Part shown: piece after piece, positions 29,330 through 34,649 of the stretch
Numbering within the stretch: position 1 is the first letter of the stretch
How the letters are laid out: the number at the start of each line of letters is the position of its first letter
Source of the DNA: a virus
IMG/VR virus record: IMGVR_UViG_3300049855_000279
Location: 1 to 34,649 of that record
Reading direction: 5' to 3' (one strand)
Length of the DNA: 34,649 bases
Translations under genes and position numbers: made by a program
The notes under the pieces: model-generated
Database searches by the model: none
What the model saw: the letters and a program-made list of their open reading frames with translations, nothing else
What the model was told of the DNA's origin: nothing

Positions 29330-31047
29330 ATGAAGTAGCCTATTCTCCAGATGTTCCAGACAATCCCAACTTTGTCTCACGTCCTCCTGACCCAGGTGCC
29401 TTTAGTTTGTATAAGACTATGGGGTTCGATGCTTTATATCATTCTCCAGTTAGCGGTGTATATCGTTCAACGCAACTGATGCTTGAACAGAATCCTTACT
29501 TCAACGTAGATGGCAAGGAATTATCGGTCGATGAGGCTAATTCACAATATGGTCTTAACGGGCAGTTGAAGTTCGATGAGCCAATCAAGGAATCCGCTGC
29601 TCAGTTAATGGTCCGGCGTAAGATTGCTGAGAATGATCGCAATTACGTCATTGGTTCTGGAATGACGACAGGTTTTCGTCAAGCAGCTGGTATAGGGGTG
29701 GGAATGGCTGCCACATTACTTGATCCAGTCAATACCGCTTCAATGTTTATTCCAGTGGTTGGTGAAGCTAGGTTTGCTCGTATGGTGCAACGGTTTGGTG
29801 GATCGGTGATGAAAGCTCGCCTTGCTGCAGGCGCTATCGAGGGCGCTGTAGGCATGGCAATGGTAGAACCGTTTGTCTTACTTCCTGCAATGCAAGAGCA
29901 AGCAAACTATGACATCACAGATTCTGCTACTAACTTAATGTATGGTGCAGGTCTTGGTGCTTTCCTTCATGCTGGATTTGGAGCTATTGGTGATCATATG
30001 AAGCGTCTTAAGCCAAGAGAAGCGGATGCTATTTTCGAAGCTGCTATGAATAACGTCTTGCGTGACGAGCCTGTTACGCACCCAGCCAGGGTTGCGGATT
30101 TCGTAGAACCTGTCGAGACTATAGATCCTAAAGCCTCAACACCTGATCTAACCGGTGCGCATCTTACTGCTGAAGAACCTAGTTATGGGGCGACTCCTAG
30201 AATTGAGCAAACTCTAGACCAAATTCCTCGCCGTGATGCTAAAGGTCGCTTCTTATCCAAAGAAGCTCGTCTTCAGTTACTTCAGGAAAAGATCAACTCT
30301 GATCGTATCAGGACCGAATCCCAGGGTCAAAAAGTTGATATAGACACTCAGAAAGATACACCCCGTTTAACCTCAAATGACCTAAGTGATGCCTCTGTTC
30401 ACGATAAAGTGTATAGTGAAGTGACCAAAGAGGCTGATGATCTTGAGAAACAGATCCTAGGACGTCAACGTATTCCAAAGTCAGAACGTGGAAGCATGCT
30501 AATTCCCGGTGACACAGCCAAAGAGTGGTTTAACAAACAGATCCAGGGGCGTAAATTTATCCATGAAGGAAAAAAGCCTCCAGCCCCCGATAAGATTGAT
30601 AAAACTAAACCCTTCTACACATCTATCGATGAGCGTGGGTTTTTGAACGAAGGTCCTTCAAGAACGTATACAGTTAAGCAACTTGGGAACATTTTTCCAG
30701 ACCCAGAACAGGTTATAGCCATGCTTGACAAGGTCCCTAAAGACGTTCAAATTATCTTAGATAAAATCAACCAAGCAGGGGAAAACATCTCAATCGACAC
30801 TCTGGTTAAACATGGTCTTCCGATAGATCGCATATACGAACTTGCTAGAGACTTAAAGGAAGTTCCCCCCGGCATGTGGATGGTTTCCATAGACAAACCA
30901 GATACCTTGAAAACACAGCTTGACGAAGATGCTATTGAAGCTGCAACTAAACTGCACACACTAATCAAAGAGCAGATTGGCGACCCCGTAAAACGTGAAG
31001 CAGGGGTTAATACTGCTGTTGAATGCATTATTAAGAATCTCATCTAA
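29326..31047 (+). CDS. Internal virion protein, membrane-active segment (gp16-like part)
   Basis: 573 residues. An N-terminal FSLYKTMGFDALYHSPVSGV block precedes a hydrophobic Gly/Ala-rich part (about residues 115-220: GIGVGMAATLLDP, FIPVV, MYGAGLGAFLHAGFGAIG), which may cross a membrane during ejection. The second half is polar, Lys/Glu-rich and probably flexible. No lytic transglycosylase motif is visible, unlike T7 gp16. Together with the next gene it appears to replace the single very long gp16. TAATG joins the two. Confidence 0.75.
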   Translation: MNEVAYSPDVPDNPNFVSRPPDPGAFSLYKTMGFDALYHSPVSGVYRSTQLMLEQNPYFNVDGKELSVDEANSQYGLNGQLKFDEPIKESAAQLMVRRKIAENDRNYVIGSGMTTGFRQAAGIGVGMAATLLDPVNTASMFIPVVGEARFARMVQRFGGSVMKARLAAGAIEGAVGMAMVEPFVLLPAMQEQANYDITDSATNLMYGAGLGAFLHAGFGAIGDHMKRLKPREADAIFEAAMNNVLRDEPVTHPARVADFVEPVETIDPKASTPDLTGAHLTAEEPSYGATPRIEQTLDQIPRRDAKGRFLSKEARLQLLQEKINSDRIRTESQGQKVDIDTQKDTPRLTSNDLSDASVHDKVYSEVTKEADDLEKQILGRQRIPKSERGSMLIPGDTAKEWFNKQIQGRKFIHEGKKPPAPDKIDKTKPFYTSIDERGFLNEGPSRTYTVKQLGNIFPDPEQVIAMLDKVPKDVQIILDKINQAGENISIDTLVKHGLPIDRIYELARDLKEVPPGMWMVSIDKPDTLKTQLDEDAIEAATKLHTLIKEQIGDPVKREAGVNTAVECIIKNLI

Positions 31048-33578
31048 TGAAGCAAGATCTCAAAACCTGCGTTGACATTATCGCCAATGCCTCAGACAAA
31101 GAACTATCTCCTGATCAGGCAAAGTCTTTGATAGACCGGATCATGAATGAGGTCAATCGTCCTACTGAGGCGCTTGATAGTGCAGAAAAACGCGTCCGTG
31201 AACTCGGTCAACAGATTATCGCTGAAGATAAACTTCTATCGGCTATCCAACGTCGCAATGCTTATCTAACAGTTATTGCAGGTAACCGTATTCGCGACTA
31301 TGTTAAGAAATTCCCTACTCCAGGAGAGGGGTTGCTTGCATTTATGAATGGTAGCAATAAACTCCGCTCTGAGGGGCGGTTATCTGTTTACTATCAAGGT
31401 AAGGCGATGCAGAACAAGTATGTTGGTCGTTTGGTTGAACAGCTTCAGAAAGGGGGCCTCATGGATGAGTTCAAGTCTACTCAAATAGATAAACAGATCT
31501 TTCAAGAGCTTTGGGAACTAGGTAAGGAAGGTGGAAAACCAGGTATATCTGGTTCTCCTAAAGCGCAGGGAATTGCCAAGATTGTTCATGACATCAATAT
31601 GGAGATGATCGACCGTGCAAATCGCGCAGGCGCGTTTATCAACAAATTGGAAGGCTACATCTTACGTCAATCACACGATGCAGACGCCATTCGTCGTGCA
31701 GGCGGTATGGGATTCAGCACAGGATCAAATGAAGCTAGCTTCAAAGTCTGGTCTGAATTCATCATGCCTCTTCTAGACGAAAAGACTTTCGATGGAGTAG
31801 ACGATAAGATGGCGTATCTGCGAGGAGCTCACGAAGGTATCATTACAGGAGTTCATGATCGTCCTCAAGCCGACATCGATATTAACTCATCATTCACTAA
31901 CACAGGATCGCTTGCAAAGAAGGTAAGTCAAGGTCGCCAACTCCATTTCAAGGATGCCGATTCAGCTTTTGCATATAACCACAAATTCGGGATGAAGGAG
32001 TTTCGTGAATCGACTCTTCGTCAGATTCAGTTACGAGCAAACTCTACGGCTCTTCTTGAAAACTTCGGACCCAATCCAGAAGCCACATTTGATCGTCTTG
32101 TGCGTGAAATGAAGAGCGACGCAAAGAAATCACCAGACGACGTAAAACATCTAAACTCCCTGAATGATTGGAAATTGGAAGCATCATTCCGTGAACTCAT
32201 GGGATATAATGACGTTTCTACAAATCCGTCTCTTTCGCGTATGATGAACAGCATTCGTGCTGTTCAAAACATGTCGAAACTTGGAGCATCTACTATTACC
32301 GCTTTAGCTGATAAGGGATTCATGCAGAGTGAAATGGGATTCCAGGGGATGAAGTCGCTTGATGTCATTGGTAAGCAGTTGACTGTAGTTGCTGAAGGTC
32401 GTCCAGAAGGCGAACGTAGGTCAATGCTGAATCTCATGGGCGCAGGTCTTGATGGATTCATGGGGAGTGTTATGCATCGTTTCTCAATGCATGATAATCG
32501 TGCAGGAACTCTTTTCAAGATGCAAGCTAAGTTCTTCGACATCAATGGAATGAACTGGTGGAACGATATTCATAAGGGAGCATCTGCTGAACTCATGTCC
32601 GCACATCTAGGCGAGCATGCAAATCTTCCTCATGAGAAACTCCCGCCAGAGCTAACTAAGGTTCTTAACTTATACGGCATTGATAAGCCTATTTGGGATG
32701 CTATACGTTCTACAGTTACGGAGTTAAACGGGCGTCAATACATCACGCCGGACGCTTTGCTAAAACTTGATCGCCAAGTTATTGAAAAACTCATGGCCAA
32801 TAGCGGCGATGCAAAACCCACTGACAACAGTGTGCAACGTATGCGAGACAGGCTCGACACTCAATTGCGAACATATTTCGCCGACCGTGTTGACATAGCT
32901 ATCCCAACCCCTGGCAATGAGGAGCGGACCTATGCTCACTGGAATACACAGGCTGGAACGCCTATCGGTGAAGCAGTGCGCATGATGATGATGTTTAAGC
33001 AAATGCCAATTACTGTTTTCCAGAAAGTAGTTAAGCGTGAAATCTACGGCCATGGGTCTGAAACAATGCTTAAGTGGCTGCAGAATGACCGCTTGGGTAA
33101 CTTTCGTATAATGCAACTTATCGCGATGACTACTATTGGAGGATATGTCTCAGGTATGATTAAAGATACTCTTAAGGGTAGAACGCCTAAGCCGCTCACA
33201 CCCGCCAATATCCAGGATGCTATGTTGCGAGGCGGTGGTCTTGGTATCTACGGTGATTTTCTATTTAACGAATATGATCGCAGTTATAGATCATTCACCA
33301 ATAACGCACTGGGTCCGGTTATCAGTCAGGTAGATTCTATTGCAGATATGGCTAGTAAACTAAAATCAGGTAAAGGCGTGGGGAACGAGGCAGGAAAATT
33401 CGTTACTAATAATATGCCGTTTATCAATTTGTTTTACATTAGACCTGTTTTAGATTACATTATTCTCTGGAACATACAGGAAATGAGTAATCCAGGATCA
33501 CTTCACAGGTCTGAACGAAACCTAAAGCGTAACACAGGTCAAGGATTCTTTATTACACCATCTGAACAAGTAAAATGA
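31047..33578 (+). CDS. Large internal virion protein (gp16-like, C-terminal type)
   Basis: 843 residues, almost entirely helical. RGAHEGIITG, ANSTALLENFGPNPE, SLSRMMNSIRAVQNMSKLG and RMMMMFKQMPITVF-type blocks are typical of the last core protein in podoviruses, which forms part of the DNA ejection channel. A peptidoglycan-cleaving motif is not seen. The C-terminus contains hydrophobic helices (MPFINLFYIRPVLDYIILW). The stop overlaps the fibre start by ATGA. Confidence 0.8.
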   Translation: MKQDLKTCVDIIANASDKELSPDQAKSLIDRIMNEVNRPTEALDSAEKRVRELGQQIIAEDKLLSAIQRRNAYLTVIAGNRIRDYVKKFPTPGEGLLAFMNGSNKLRSEGRLSVYYQGKAMQNKYVGRLVEQLQKGGLMDEFKSTQIDKQIFQELWELGKEGGKPGISGSPKAQGIAKIVHDINMEMIDRANRAGAFINKLEGYILRQSHDADAIRRAGGMGFSTGSNEASFKVWSEFIMPLLDEKTFDGVDDKMAYLRGAHEGIITGVHDRPQADIDINSSFTNTGSLAKKVSQGRQLHFKDADSAFAYNHKFGMKEFRESTLRQIQLRANSTALLENFGPNPEATFDRLVREMKSDAKKSPDDVKHLNSLNDWKLEASFRELMGYNDVSTNPSLSRMMNSIRAVQNMSKLGASTITALADKGFMQSEMGFQGMKSLDVIGKQLTVVAEGRPEGERRSMLNLMGAGLDGFMGSVMHRFSMHDNRAGTLFKMQAKFFDINGMNWWNDIHKGASAELMSAHLGEHANLPHEKLPPELTKVLNLYGIDKPIWDAIRSTVTELNGRQYITPDALLKLDRQVIEKLMANSGDAKPTDNSVQRMRDRLDTQLRTYFADRVDIAIPTPGNEERTYAHWNTQAGTPIGEAVRMMMMFKQMPITVFQKVVKREIYGHGSETMLKWLQNDRLGNFRIMQLIAMTTIGGYVSGMIKDTLKGRTPKPLTPANIQDAMLRGGGLGIYGDFLFNEYDRSYRSFTNNALGPVISQVDSIADMASKLKSGKGVGNEAGKFVTNNMPFINLFYIRPVLDYIILWNIQEMSNPGSLHRSERNLKRNTGQGFFITPSEQVK

Positions 33579-34649
33579 GCCTATCGACATTAACTTCATT
33601 GATTAAAGCTGTTGGCAATGGTGTTACAACAGTTTTCTCATATCCGTACTACTTTTTAGAGGATTCACACTTAGTTGTTATTGAACATAATGTGGATACA
33701 AACGTGGATACTACGTTCACTCTAAACGTAGACTATACTGTAACAGGCGCCGGTAACCCTTCAGGCGGGTCTATTACCTTAACCGCCGCTGCAGCTTCCA
33801 ATAAAACTATAACGATTCTTAGGAAGGTTCCGTTGAACCAGCTTGTTGACTATGTTGTTGACGATAACTTTCCAGCTGAAACTCACGAGCAAGCTATAGA
33901 CAAACTTACTATGACGTGTCAGTATCTTAACGATGTTTTAGAAAGAACCTATCGGTTACCGTTAACTTCTGATGCTATTTTACCATCAGCTATCTCTTCA
34001 TTGGTTGCCTTGGTTGCAGCTGAAGTTGAAGCTGTTGCGGTTGCGGTTGGCATAAATGGTAATCTTACATACCTAGGTATTGGTGCGCTTACTCATAATA
34101 CTACGGGGGAGAGTTGCACCGCTGTTGGCTATGGAGCGTTAGAGCAAAACACGTCGGCTTCAGATAATACTGCTGTTGGGTCACTTGCTCTTAATAAGAA
34201 TACAACCGGCACTGGTAATACAGCTGTCGGTGAAGCAGCCGCAACCGCGATTACCACCGGAAATAGTAATGTTGCTATTGGCTATCGCGCGATGTTAGCG
34301 GCTACTATTCCTATCGGTAGTGTAGCTGTTGGCACTGAAGCCATGCTAGCACTTACTACAGGCAATAGCAATGTAGCTGTTGGCTATCGCTCTGCTTTAG
34401 CCTTAACTACAGGTAAGGAAAATGTAGCTGTTGGCCAGCAAGCTTTAGCTGGAGCAACCACAGGTGACGGACAGGTAGCTATCGGTTACAAAGCCCTGTA
34501 TACTTCAAACGGCACAGCTAATACCGCTGTTGGCTATGGAGCGTTAGAGCAAAACACGTCGGCTTCAGATAATACTGCTGTTGGGTCACTTGCTCTTAAT
34601 AAGAATACAACCGGCACTGGTAATACAGCTGTCGGTGAAGCAGCCGCAA
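33575..34649 (+). CDS. Tail fibre, N-terminal part with YadA-head-like repeats
   Basis: The frame is open to the right edge (358 codons seen). Residues 1-130 follow the T7 gp17 N-terminal domain that attaches to the tail: VTTVFSYPYYFLEDSHLVVI, LNVDYTVTG, ITILRKVPLNQLVDYV and a HEQAIDKL block. A short Ala/Val-rich helix joins it to repeats of about 14 residues with the core NTAVG(Y/S/E)xAL, each a turn of a trimeric left-handed beta-roll like the YadA head (about residue 178 onward). It binds the host surface. Repeats are near-identical at DNA level and one 127-base segment recurs exactly. Confidence 0.88.
   Translation, partial: MSLSTLTSLIKAVGNGVTTVFSYPYYFLEDSHLVVIEHNVDTNVDTTFTLNVDYTVTGAGNPSGGSITLTAAAASNKTITILRKVPLNQLVDYVVDDNFPAETHEQAIDKLTMTCQYLNDVLERTYRLPLTSDAILPSAISSLVALVAAEVEAVAVAVGINGNLTYLGIGALTHNTTGESCTAVGYGALEQNTSASDNTAVGSLALNKNTTGTGNTAVGEAAATAITTGNSNVAIGYRAMLAATIPIGSVAVGTEAMLALTTGNSNVAVGYRSALALTTGKENVAVGQQALAGATTGDGQVAIGYKALYTSNGTANTAVGYGALEQNTSASDNTAVGSLALNKNTTGTGNTAVGEAAA
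34118..34649 (+). repeat. Exact 127-bp direct repeat ending at the window edge
   Basis: Bases 34,118-34,244 and 34,523-34,649 are identical over 127 bases, 405 bases (135 codons) apart; the base before the repeat differs (C versus T). The second copy ends at the last base of the window. The repeat lies within the fibre's beta-roll region. Confidence 0.95.

Noticed and set aside
34118-34649. 127-bp repeat as a phage terminal repeat
   Set aside because: Both copies are inside the fibre gene in the same reading frame and 405 bases apart, unlike direct terminal repeats; an assembly end is a better explanation.

Overview
The window reads as the larger part of a T7-like podovirus genome (tailed, short-tailed phage). 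It holds two divergent gene blocks separated by a 1.4 kb non-genic region (about 14,600-16,050). Everything left of it is on the minus strand and is replication, nucleotide metabolism and small early genes. Everything right of it is on the plus strand and is packaging, head, tail, internal virion (ejection) proteins and the start of a tail fibre. Both edges cut genes: an SF1 helicase on the left and the tail fibre on the right. No single-subunit RNA polymerase, lysis gene, integrase or tRNA is seen, so the phage resembles the T7-like viruses that lack their own RNA polymerase (SIO1 or VpV262 type) rather than T7 itself. The missing parts may lie outside the window.

Minus arm, in transcription order (right to left): small unknown early genes (14,919 to 12,409); an Ala-rich protein with a C-terminal motif shared with the first larger early gene; a structured gene-poor stretch (11,477-11,969); ATP-dependent DNA ligase; a GC-richer island of tiny or broken genes, including a truncated DnaQ-like exonuclease (9,400-10,280); a SAM methyltransferase; a MazG-like pyrophosphohydrolase; a dNMP kinase; a thymidylate-synthase-fold enzyme; a dCMP deaminase; family A DNA polymerase; a PD-(D/E)xK nuclease; unknown genes; a candidate ssDNA-binding protein; an archaeo-eukaryotic-type primase; and an SF1 helicase. 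The nucleotide cluster is the most interesting part. The synthase-fold enzyme has Asp where thymidylate synthases have the substrate-selecting Asn, the signature of dCMP hydroxymethylases. Together with the kinase and pyrophosphohydrolase this suggests the phage may carry modified cytosine.

Plus arm: a Cys-rich small protein, small and large terminase, two small genes, portal, a Bbp19-like protein, scaffold, capsid, a probable decoration protein, a rho-independent terminator, tail tubes A and B, a GNAT-like gp13-position protein, three large and one small internal virion proteins, and a T7-type tail fibre whose shaft is made of YadA-head-like repeats. Genes are packed with ATGA or TAATG overlaps.

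Many isolated genes lack a Shine-Dalgarno sequence and instead carry a CA-rich leader (ACCAATAACC-like), which hints at a host with weak Shine-Dalgarno dependence; the host cannot be named from the window. The last 127 bases repeat an internal segment exactly, which looks like the end of an assembled contig broken at a repeat in the fibre gene.
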